Origin: Mesostigma viride
Taxonomy: Eukaryota > Streptophyta > Mesostigmatophyceae > Mesostigmatales > Mesostigmataceae
DNA: 53,500 nt
Assembly: GCA_009746045.1 (NCBI GenBank)
Contig: RPFO01001021.1
Span: 64,001 to 117,500, forward strand
Reading direction: 5' to 3'
Part shown: positions 14,650 through 23,848 of the stretch, one piece after another
Layout of the letters: every line of letters begins with the position of its first letter
Numbering within the stretch: position 1 is the first letter of the stretch
Translations under genes and position numbers: made by a program
Notes under the pieces: generated by a model
What the model saw: the letters and a program-made list of their open reading frames with translations, nothing else
The model's database searches: none
What the model was told of the DNA's origin: nothing

Positions 14650-17600
14650 TGCAAGATTAGCAACACCCAACGCATGCTAGATTTTCTACGCCTCGGCGTT
14701 GTGCAATCAGCCCCAACCCCGAATACCCCGAGCAAGCGGCAGGCTCGCATCCTACGCTTGCAGGACAAAATAAATGCGATGAAAAGCACTATTTCTACCG
14801 CTTCCCTTCCCCCCTCCGTTTCACCCCCACCACCACCTCCACCCCCCACCGCATCCACCCCCATCATCCATCGTCGTTCTCCCCTGGTGGGCCAGCAGGC
14901 ATCCTTGGCCCTTGCCACTTTCAACACCCGTACATTGCTAGCAGATGCCGACCATAGCTATACCGGGTAGAGGAGCTAGTCGCATTTTGCATTGAGCATC
15001 GTGTATCTATTCTAGGCGTCCAGGAACACCGCCGCAAGGTGCCACTTGGCATGGTGAGCACTGATCGCCTGGCGGGTGGCTGGCGGTTTTACTTCGCTGG
15101 CAGCGGTACGCCTGGCCAAGGTGGTGTTGGTCTTTTGTGTTCGCCGCTGGCAGTTGCTAGCCTCAGCACGCTTAAGTTTCTAACCCCACGCCTTATGGTA
15201 GCACATTTCACCTCCGTCAAGGGGCAGTCTAAACACCACCTCACGGTGGGGGTGGGCTACGCACCCCATAGTGGTCTACCTGAGTCGGCCCGTGAGGATC
15301 GAGTTCTTCGAATCCTTGCATAGCCTTGAGGGGGTCACTCCGGCCCGCCACTTTTTGGTTATGCTGCTCGACGCCAATGCCACGCTCCCCGTGGGCACTG
15401 CTGGCAGCCGCTTTGCGCCTGCTGACACTACTGCTAACGACAACACTCCCCTGTTTTCTGCCTTTTTGCGGGATAGCGGGATGGTTGCTGTCAACTGCCA
15501 CTTCCAACGTCCCTCACAGGACTTGGTCACTTTTCGTGGCCCTAACGGCCGTCAGGCCTGTTTGGACTACGTGGTGGTACGGCAGTCCAGGTGCACCTCG
15601 GTCGGCCTGGACACCCGAGTGTTTGACACGCCCACGGTGTGCTCTGACCACCGGTTGGTGCGCGCGACCATTCGGCTCCGGTTCCACGTCCCTCCCCGCG
15701 CGCCGCGCCCCAGTGGTCCGCCCTGACTGGTCTGCTCTACGCCCGGCCCGGGTCCGGGGAGATCCTGAGGACTGGACGGACGCCGAGCACGAGCGGAACC
15801 GGTGCCGACGGGAGTACCTGTCGGCCCTGGACGCCCGGGCGGACGTCGACGAGCTTGACACGGGTGCGCCCCCAACGCCGCCATTTTTGCGGGCTTTGCG
15901 GCCCGTGCCCCGTTGCTGGCGGCCCGGCACCTGCCGGCCATGCCCCGCCGCCGCCCCGGCCCGCTCTACCGCCAGGACCCCAAGGTCTTGGCCGCCCGGC
16001 ACCGCCTCAACCGTAACCGGGACCCGCTGCAGAAACCGGTGCTCAAGGCCGCCCTCGTGGAGGCCTACGAGCACGCTCAGGACGCGGAGGCGGCCCAGTG
16101 CATCGCGGATGCCAAGGCCTGCCAGGCTCGCAACCAGGGCAAGGACATGTGGTACCACCTCGACCGGCTCGGCGGCCGGCGGCAGCGCACCCCGGTGGAG
16201 CACACGGGGGACGGCACGGCGCCGGTCAGCCTTGACCGCTGGTTGGCCCACAATGTTTCCTTGACCGGTGGGGCTCGCGCCCCCCTCCGCCGCTTCACCC
16301 CGAGACGGCCGCCCGCCTCGGGGTTGCCGGACCCCCGCCGCCGCCAGCGCCCCCCTCTCGGCCGCGGACTACCAAGTCCCCGCCTTGCAGGAGGGCTGCC
16401 TTGCCACTGACGACGTCGTCCACCCCTTCACTTTGAAGGAATTGGACGGCGCCCTTGCTCGCCTGCGGTACGATGCGGCGGTCGGTGCTGACCACCTTTC
16501 TGCCGAGCTGCTGAAGACCCCTGATCCGGCGGACCGTTAGGGACCTTCTGCTGGCGTTCTGCAACCGTGTCCTGCTTTCTGACGAGCCTCCGCCTGCTGA
16601 GTGGCAGACGGCTGCATCCGCGTCATGCTGTACAAGAACCGGGCTCTGCTGCTGACCCCGGTAACTACCGGGGTGTCTGCCTCCAGAGCGCCGCGCTGAA
16701 GGTCTTCATGCGCATGATGCTGCACAGGCTCCGCGCCGCGCTGGACCCACACCTGGGTGAGTCTCAGATGGGTTTCCGTCGTGGTCGTAACACTGTCATG
16801 GCTGTGTTTGTCGCGCGCCGGTTGATGGAGGAGGTGCGTCGCCTTCCCCCTGACACTTTGCCGCTGGTCTTCATTTTTGTTGGCTATATTTGAAAGGCCT
16901 TCGGACACGGTCCTCTGGGAGGCTCTTTGGGCCATCCTAGCTCTGGATCGGGTGCCACCAGCGTTTATTGCTGCCATTCGCCGACTGTATGAGGGCTCAC
17001 AGGCAGTAGTGCGGACTGCGGAAGGCACCACCCCACCATTCCCCCTTCACCACGGGGTGTGGCAAGGTTGTGTCCTGTCCCCATACCTGTTCATTATTGT
17101 CGTGGATCACGTCATGCGCAGGGCACGTGCGCGCTTTACTGCTCTTATAAGGGGTTCGAGCCAGGCTTGGACATCCTTAACGTGAAAGAGCACGGCGGGG
17201 TTAGACCTGGTTACCGCCTTGCCGACCTGATTTATGCGGATGACACCACCCTCATCGCCGGAGAGCCCCGAGCACATTCAGACCTGGCTGGACTGTCTGG
17301 GCCTGGAGGCGCGGGCGGTGGGGTTGGAGATTAGTGTCAAAACCGAGGCGATGGTGATTGGGGCCTCCAGTACACCACCGCTGCCGCGCCTGCTCGACGG
17401 GACGGAGGTCCCGTTCCGCGACCGCTTCAAGCTGTTGGGGAGCTGGCTTCCTGACACTGCCGACGATGTGGACACCCGCATCGGCCTTGCCTGGGCCAAG
17501 CTCCGTTCGCTCAAACCCTACTGGCGCTCGAAGGGCCTGGGCGAGCACCGCAAGCGCATGCTCTTCAAGGTCCTCGTCCTCACGGTGCTCACGCATGGCG

Positions 17601-18100
17601 CCGAGGCGTGGACAATCCCACTCAAACTGGCAGCTAGGCTAGACGGCACGGTTTACAGGATGCTCCGACAGGTCCTTAACGTAGGGTTTTCCGAGCGTCC
17701 GTCATCAGAGTCTTTGTATCATGGCATGCCCCGTATTTCGGACGAGATTAGGCAGCGTAGGATAGCATTTGTAGGACACCTTGCCCGCACCAGCCAGGTC
17801 GACACCGCCCTTGGTCTGGCCGGCCCCCAGCGGCTTGGCCAGCCAGGGCGACACATTCTGACCTGGACTGGCCCCGAGGTCATTCCCAAAAGGGTAGGGA
17901 AACCTGTCACGACCTACGTCCAGATGTTGCTGGACGACCTAGTGGTCCCAGCCCAGTTTGAGCACTGCATCCACTCTCTCTCCCGTCTTTGGACTGCCAT
18001 GCAGGACAAGACGCGGTGGAAGAGGATTGTCAAGGCGCACACGCCCGACCCTGTGAGCAAGCCCCCTCTCCCCAAGCGGAGGCGGCGTTTTGATGAGTAG
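14650..18100 (+). pseudogene. LINE polyprotein: endonuclease and reverse transcriptase, frameshifted
   Basis: An N-terminal segment with a Pro-run (14640-14900) precedes an AP-endonuclease: ALATFNTRTLL (14914), ILGVQEHRRK (15014), LLDANATLP (15364), TVCSDHRLV (15634, the catalytic SDH motif). The reverse transcriptase runs about 16430-17330: FTLKELDGALARLRYDAAVG, NYRGVCLQSAALKVF, GVWQGCVLSPYLF and the catalytic LIYADDTTLI (17224-17253). The C-terminal domain ends at the stop at 18100. The frame changes near 15000, 15300, 15900, 16400, 16560, 16880, 17170 and 17240, so this copy cannot make an intact protein. It could be mobilised only in trans. Confidence 0.9.
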
Positions 18101-18237
18101 TGTAGTTAGGATTTTCTAGACTAGATAGCTTAGAGTTAGGATAGTTCGATTACGCGGCTTCCTCCACCCCATCCATCATGGAATATGTGCTACATGATCT
18201 CCCAACGGAGGCATGTTATAATTTAATTTAATTTTTA
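14650..18237 (+). mobile_element. LINE retrotransposon (APE endonuclease + RT; RTE-like), 3.6 kb
   Basis: A 12-bp duplication ATGGAGGCAGAT at 14638-14649 and 18238-18249 defines the insertion, which splits the right arm of the inverted repeat. It ends with stem-loop CTCCCAACGGAG (18199-18210) and a short (TTTAA)n tail. Short 3' UTR, microsatellite-like tail and C-terminal WT..L..LD.TVYRMLRQVL suggest an RTE-like clade, but clade assignment needs a tree. The 5' end may be truncated: the reading frame is open through the duplicated target. Confidence 0.85.
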
Positions 18238-18824
18238 ATGGAGGCAGATGGTAGTAACGCAAGGATATCTACTAGGCCTAGCCCCCCCATTAATTAAGGG
18301 GACCGGTTGGTTCTAACCACCCCAAAAGTGAACTCATGTAATAACATTGTAATTCCACATGATACGTCCAGATTTGAGTTTGGGGCATCAAAACAACATG
18401 TTTGGGCATGCATCCCCCCACCTGTAGGGTTCATGACCCCTGGCTATACACCGGATGCCAGCATAATACGCTAAACCATAGGGTCCATGGCACCTAGTGC
18501 CTAGGTGCATGGCAAGACCAAATTCAATCAGCCATGATATTTTCGTTAAGTTCCCACTGTTTACAAAAAACCTGGCTAGTTGGGTCCCAAAAATGGCACT
18601 TCAAACTAGTAGGTGTTAAATTTTGACCTAAAAAGGGTCTTTTTTAGCACGTAAAAAAATAAATCAAATCAATAACACATGTTATATGGCCAGTGGGGTT
18701 AAAATCAAATATTACATGGTGGGAAATGTATACTGACCGATTTTCAGCTCAATCTGACCAGTATAACACATATATGATCATGGTTATAGCCCTTTTCAGG
18801 ACTTTAAAAAAACTGGAAAAACTG

Positions 18825-21257
18825 TCAATCAAGCACACTGTTGGCCCCCGTGTCATCACATGCTGCACAAAACCAGGGATCACCAGGCACGGTGGACAGC
18901 GTGAAACCCAAGCACAACATGTGGCCCCCATGGTCGCCCGGATCCTGGTTGGAACACAAGAGAAAGGGGTTCACCTTCTTGTGCTCTGCACCGCCACACA
19001 CCGTGCAGAGCACACTGTCACTGCCACTGTCACTGGATTCCCCCCCCCCTTCCTGCCCAGCCACGGGCTGCCCGTAGATGGCATAGCCACTGCCATGCTC
19101 ATACTCCCCACCGGCCTTGTTATCCTTCCACTTGCCCCCCTGGGCCTCAGTTTTTTTCTTCTTGCGCAGCCTGCGCCAGTTTGGGTCCCTCTTCTTGGCC
19201 TGCTGGCGTGCCCTCTCCAGCTTGAGGGAGGCCAGCTGCTCCTCCACAGCCGGTGTGACCGTGATGCCCAGCTTGTTGGCAATTGGCTTCCACCACTCCT
19301 CGCCCAGCTGCACCTTGAGCACGCCCTGCATGGCAGCAACAGGCCAGCGTGTGTGAGCAAAGGCCCCCTTCCCACGGAGGGAGACACTTGACCTGCTGGC
19401 TGTGGTGGAACTCATTGAGGTTTGTGTGGGTGTCGTGTTTGCACGCCTTGAGGAGCGAGGGGGTGGTGTACTTTTGCCACACACAGTTCACCATCCCCCA
19501 CACATCTAGGACCACCCCCTTGGAGGTGCTGTCCTTGGGGGCAGCCATTTCTTGCCCTTCCACCCGGGCGTGGTGTCACGGACCTGCCCTGGCTTCAGTT
19601 CCTTAGTGGCGGTACACCACTCCACCACCTCCACCCCAGCCCCCCCCTTCCCCTTGCCCTTCAAGTCATGGTTGGGATACTGCTTGCACGTGCTGTGATC
19701 ATTGAACGCGTGCCTGAGCAAGTTCTGAGTTGCCTCGTGCAGCCACTCAGCTGGCATGTGGTGGTTGCGCCTGATCAACGTGCGGAAGCAATAGCACACA
19801 TGTCTGATGCAGTGCTCATCCAGGACGCCAGGCAGCTTGCCCAAGTGTTCCCGCTTAACCTTGAGCAGGGCGCCATAGAGGCAGTTCCCCAAGTGATTGA
19901 GGTCCTCTAGCTTCTCGGGCACATGCGGCAGGGAAGTGTCTGCACGCACTTGGGCATACCAGCTAGTGTCACCATCGCTCACCACCTGTGCAGCGTACAA
20001 CCTCTGGGCGAGAGGCTTGGGCTGCTGTGGCCCTTGCTCCCCCTTCTTCACCTGCCCAAAAGACACCCCAGCATGAAGGGAAGCCAGCTCATGCAGTAGA
20101 AAGCGCGCGCCCTGCGACTCCATGCCCTTGCTGCTATCCTGCCAGTTCAGCCAGCACACATGCGGCCTAGCCTCCTTTCCTGACCTGCTAGCCACCTGGC
20201 ACACAGGGCACCACTTCCCACTGATGTGCAGCCCTATGACCAGCCCCGTGCCCTCGTGGATAGTGAGCTGCTGCCCCCACTTGGACTGATACCCCCTGGT
20301 TGGCCACGATCCATCAAAGCTGACCCGACAGCCCTGCCTCCCTTCCTTGTCAACCTTGAACCTCCCAGCCTTCTGCTCCCATGCACGCGCCTTCTCCCTG
20401 TTCTCAGCAATCACCTCCCCCAAAAAATCCATGATGACTGCCTCTACGGCATCCACATCTTTGTCCCAAACAAAGTGCCCGCGAGGGAATGCCAGACCCA
20501 GCACCGTCGAGCACCTCAGCAGCTGCGTGCGTGTGCAAGAGAAGAGGACAGCAGCTACTGCAAGCAAGCTAGAGGAAGCGTTGCGATCCATACCCTCACG
20601 CAAGTCTGAGTTGGGGCGCAGGATAGGAAATGGGATCCGCCATGGCTCACGCTCCTTGCTGCCCTCGCCATCAGGCTTGTCGCACCACGGATTGCTGCAC
20701 CAGAGCACGATGTCGGCCAAGCTACCCTCCCCACTGAACTTCTTGGCAGCCATCTCACCCACCTTGACACAACCAACACCGCAGCAAAAAGGGCATTGCA
20801 TCATGCTGGCCATCTCCTCTAACTGGCAAGAGTCCACCAGCACACGAGGCATGCTCAAGGGGGGGCCTTGTGCAGGTGGTGATGGCGGCGTTTCATCAGC
20901 GGCTCCAGCGCTGGCCATCTTACCATGCGGATAAAACTTCTGAGGCGACGGCTTTGTGGTCAATGGCGGCACCGACTGACGCCCTGAGCTTGTCGTCGTC
21001 GGCGCGCTCGCTCCTCCATCGCTTCCGCCACTGGCCTGGGCCGTCGCCGGGGTCTGCGGACTCTCTTTACCCTTTCCAGACACCCACTCCGCCCTGGTTT
21101 GCTGCGCCACCCGAGGCCGACCAGGAAACCTGGCCTTGCGCGAGCCTCGAGGCCTGCCAACCCCCCGACTTGGTGCTGGGGTTGAGGGCGCCTGACCGGT
21201 TCTCTCCCGCTGGCGCCTTCGCCGCTGCGCTGTTGCTGCTTTACCAGCGCCTGTCAT
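18825..21257 (-). pseudogene. Kolobok/Mutator-like transposase with AT-hook and PHD-like finger, two frame breaks
   Basis: The first frame (21257-19506, 583 aa) has a basic Ser/Pro-rich N-terminus with AT-hook-like GRPRGSRK (~34-41), a zinc-binding C-x2-CC..C segment (155-163) and C-x4-C, then the Mutator-like core: VSFDGSWPTRG (Asp 315), SGKWCPVC (346-353), VSDGD (Asp 428/430), EDLNHLGNCLYGAL (D452/NH). The frame shifts near 19555 and again near 19390, after which the C-terminal part runs to 18825. That part has WWKPIANKLGI, a Lys-rich stretch, and a PHD-like CTVCGG..LLC..H..MLCLG..PWFCAAC cluster in which one expected Cys pair is not obvious. The frame breaks indicate an inactive copy, unless they are sequencing errors. 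Confidence 0.85.
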
Positions 21258-21281
21258 CGCGATCCTACGAAAAAAAAAAAT

Positions 21282-21700
21282 TCAGCGCCGATCCGCGGTG
21301 GCTATGAAGCCGACGTAGTTTCCAGCCGGGTCTGGGAAGCGGTCCCGAATGATCGTCAGGATTTCTTGAGGCAATTAATGGGCGCGCGGTTCCGTCAGGA
21401 GCAATCCATCCCATCCTAGCCGCAAACCATCTGTAAGCGGCGTTTCTGAAAACATTATTTCCATCGTAAGGATCCACGGGGGGAGGGTGGTTCAGGCCAG
21501 CGGGCCCAAGCTCAATCAACCGATCCCTCGCTAAAATATCATCCAGCAGCACGCCGGTGAATTCATTTTCGAGTTGCCACAATCCCAGCGCGACATTAGC
21601 CCTCTGCCACCTCGCAAAATCTTGCGCATCATACGTATACGCCATGGCGTGGTCTCCACCACAATTTTCCCACACGTGCGATTTTTCATGGTCCGTGATC
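21282..21700 (-). pseudogene. P2X7 C-terminal (ballast)-like domain reading frame inside the Kolobok element
   Basis: Upstream of the transposase on the same strand, one frame reads DFARWQRANVALGLWQLE..NVFRNAAYRWFAARMGW and, after a +1 shift near 21365, ILTIIRDRFPDPAGNYVGFI, stopping at TGA 21282-21284. The order (helix, then N-x-x-R-x-AAYR-x-F, then IR..FP...G.Y.GF) is the signature of the P2X7 intracellular C-terminal domain. The Cys-rich zinc/palmitoylation region that normally precedes it is absent apart from VWENCGG. Only 25 bp separate its stop from the transposase ATG at 21257, and the terminal repeat lies just 42 bp beyond its start. It may be an element-encoded second protein or captured host sequence. 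Confidence 0.6.
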
Positions 21701-21761
21701 GTCGGTATACCGGCGCCAATTTTTTGGCGCCAAAAAATTCGGAACCGACCGGTCCCCTTAA

Positions 21762-21868
21762 TTAATTAATTAATTAATAAATTAATTAATTAATTAATTA
21801 ATTAATTAATTAATTAATTAATTAATTAATTAATTAATTAATTAATTAATTAATTAATTAATTAATTA
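21762..21868. repeat. (TTAA)n microsatellite, LINE tail
   Basis: About 26 TTAA units, adjacent to the Kolobok insertion. It is followed at 21869 by the 3' stem-loop of a minus-strand LINE, so it is that element's expanded tail. Confidence 0.95.
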
Positions 21869-22041
21869 GACTCGTGCTCCCGTTGGGGAGTCACGGAGGC
21901 CCCCCATGTCCTCTACTAGCTGTTCTTTGAAGGTGCGGGCCTTGCGGCGTCGAGCATTGCGCGGCCCGGCCCACGTAAGGAGGTGCCGGCCAGGCTGAGC
22001 TGGGCCCCGTGCGGTGGGGGGCCACGTGAGGGGTCCACCTG
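21869..22041 (-). mobile_element. LINE 3' fragment (minus), TTAA-tailed family
   Basis: It begins with the 3' stem-loop CTCCCGTTGGGGAG (21877-21890). It reads on the minus strand as the distal coding part ending in a tract also present at 22741-22815 (CAAGGCCCGCACCTTCAAAG), then is truncated. Confidence 0.75.
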
Positions 22042-22561
22042 GTTAATTAATTAATTAATTTGACTCGTGCTCCCGTTGGGGAGTCACGGAGCATGAACCC
22101 CGATGGATGGATGGATGGTTGCAAACAGTCCTACCGGTCTAAGCTATCTACAACAGCTATCTACAACATCAAGGAGACAACCAGCGCAGGCCAGAAATTG
22201 GGAGAATCCGGACCATGGTAGCTCGAGCCAGCTATCTACAACATCTCTCTATCTACATCAGCTACCTTCAACAGCTATCTAAAGCCATCAACATCAACGC
22301 TACCCTAGGGGAGGTGTCTGGCGTGCCTCCCGCGGGTTTGCACAAGCGGGCGCTTCCCCACAGGGGGGGGCTCGCTATCCTCTATGACCTGGGCCCACTT
22401 GGCCTTGTCCATCATCTTCTTCCAAATCATGGAAAGGCCTAGGCCCCCATGGATGTCCTCTACAAGCTGTTCTTTGAAGGTGTGGGCCTTGCGGCGTCTA
22501 ACATCACGGGGCCTGGCCCACGTCAGGTCTACCTGGTTGGTGCGAGCTAAGTGCCCTACTA
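22042..22561 (-). mobile_element. LINE 3' half (minus), head-to-head with the next copy
   Basis: The TTAA tail (22043-22060) and stem-loop (22070-22083) precede GGATGGATGG repeats. The minus-strand coding remnant (22330-22561) is the inverted counterpart of 22655-22935. It stops at CTAAGTGCCCTACT, directly adjoining the plus copy. Confidence 0.75.
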
Positions 22562-23113
22562 ACGTGTGGGATATGTACGCTGCTCATGTCCGCAAGGAGG
22601 ACTTGTACCTAAGCATGCCAATTATCACCAGCACCATCAAGCAGCGGCGCCTGCAGCTAGTAGGGCACTTGGCTCGCACCAACCACTGGGTAGACACCTC
22701 ACGTGGCCCCTCCGCAGGGCTGCGACCCGCTCAGCCGGGCAGGCACCTCCTCACGTGGGCCGGGCCCAGCTGGCCAAGCTAGACGCCGCAAGGCCCGCAC
22801 CTTCAAAGAGCAGCACGACATGGGGACCCTAGGACTCTCCGTGATTTGGAAAAAGATGATGGCCGGACAAGGCCAAGTGGGCTCAGGTCATAGAGGACAA
22901 CGACCCCCCCCAGTGGGGAAGCCACGTGTTTGCACACGTGGGAAGCATGCTAGACAAGACCCCTAGGGTCACGGGCCCCATAGATATAGAGTAGGATTGT
23001 TTTGTAGATAGATTAGACCGGTAGGATTGCGGGTACCCATCCACATCCATCAGGTTTAATGCTCCGTTGACTCCCTGGGCAATGGGAGCACAAGTTTAAT
23101 TAATTAATTAATC
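22562..23113 (+). mobile_element. LINE 3' half (plus), TTAA-tailed
   Basis: It encodes the end of a LINE protein (VGHLARTNHWVDTSRG, QPGRHLLTWAGP), homologous to HLARTSQVDTA and PGRHILTWTGP of the LINE at 14650-18237. It closes with stem-loop CTCCCTGGGCAATGGGAG (23071-23088) and (TTAA)n at 23096-23112. Confidence 0.75.
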
Positions 23114-23512
23114 AACAGTGTTACGTGGCCTAGCTGGATGAACTGGTAATACTAACAACAACAAGCAAAACGCTGGATGTCATCAGTCATTAATAAAACA
23201 CTGCCAGCACTCGCACGTACTCACTCACTAAACAAGCAGCAAACAACAAAAACGAAAAGAAGGGAGGAAGACACAGGCAGTTGAAATAACTGACCTGGAT
23301 AAACTGGTAATACTAACAACACAAGCAAAACACTGGATGTAATTAAACACTGCCAGCACTCACGTACTCGCTCACTAAACAAGCAAAATGTCAAAATGAA
23401 GGCGATTTTGAATGAACCGACGATAAACGCAGTCATCGTGGCAAGAATGCCAGATGTCACTCAGTCCTCAGCATTGCCCTCAACAATTGGCACGACAACA
23501 GAGGCAATCAAA
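23114..23512. repeat. Tandem duplication downstream of the RTX gene, including a partial copy of its last exon
   Basis: 23140-23240 and 23295-23393 are imperfect direct copies (share AACTGGTAATACTAACAACA and CACTGCCAGCACTC). 23395-23490 is a degraded copy of the last ~90 bp of the terminal coding exon (minus strand VTSGILAT versus VTSGIFAT) with a stop inside, so it is not coding. Confidence 0.75.
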
Positions 23513-23848
23513 CTAGTTGCCTCGGATGAACTGATCATAAACGCAGTTCGTAGCAAAAATGCCAGATGTCACGTAGTCCTTAGCCGCGCCCTCAATCTGA
23601 CCAGCGAAGTTGCGAGCAAAGGCCTGGCCCAGGATGCCGTGGGCGGAGCTGGTGTTGTTGAGCTCCTTCACCTGCAGGTTGAGGAAGTTACGGCCAGGGC
23701 CAAAGCCAGCCTCCCAAAAAGCCGCTCGCACGGTCTCCACTTCGATCACAGCAACTCCAGGGAGGGTGACCAGCACGCGGGTCTTCTGTCGCGCCACTGT
23801 CAGCCCTGAAGGCAGCCTCTGGCCCGCCACACGGCCCGGCAGGGGCTT
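23513..23848 (-). CDS. Terminal exon of the root-cap/VWD-like domain
   Basis: Acceptor CCTGCAG|AAG, phase 0, 112 codons including TAG. It reads [20 protein letters not shown] and [36 protein letters not shown], the conserved end of root-cap/LEA-related VWD-like domains. It joins in frame to GTVHVNG of the preceding exon across an 1.8-kb intron (23849-25658) that holds no gene but includes a 35-bp-arm hairpin at 24531-24602. Confidence 0.8.
   Translation of the reverse strand, partial: KPLPGRVAGQRLPSGLTVARQKTRVLVTLPGVAVIEVETVRAAFWEAGFGPGRNFLNLQVKELNNTSSAHGILGQAFARNFAGQIEGAAKDYVTSGIFATNCVYDQFIRGN

Larger units (their letters stand above)
18298..21757 (-). mobile_element. Kolobok-type DNA transposon, complete ends, TTAA target
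   Basis: Terminal inverted repeats GGGGACCGGTTGGTTC (18298-18313) and its partner GAACCGACCGGTCCCC (21742-21757) are flanked by TTAA (18294-18297, 21758-21761). TTAA target duplication with a Mutator/Kolobok-like transposase defines the Kolobok superfamily. Near the right end GGCGCCAAAAAATTGGCGCC-like subterminal sequence occurs. The right flank is the (TTAA)n tail of a LINE, a natural TTAA-rich target. 18298-18824 holds no coding sequence (3' region). Length is 3,460 bp. Confidence 0.85.
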
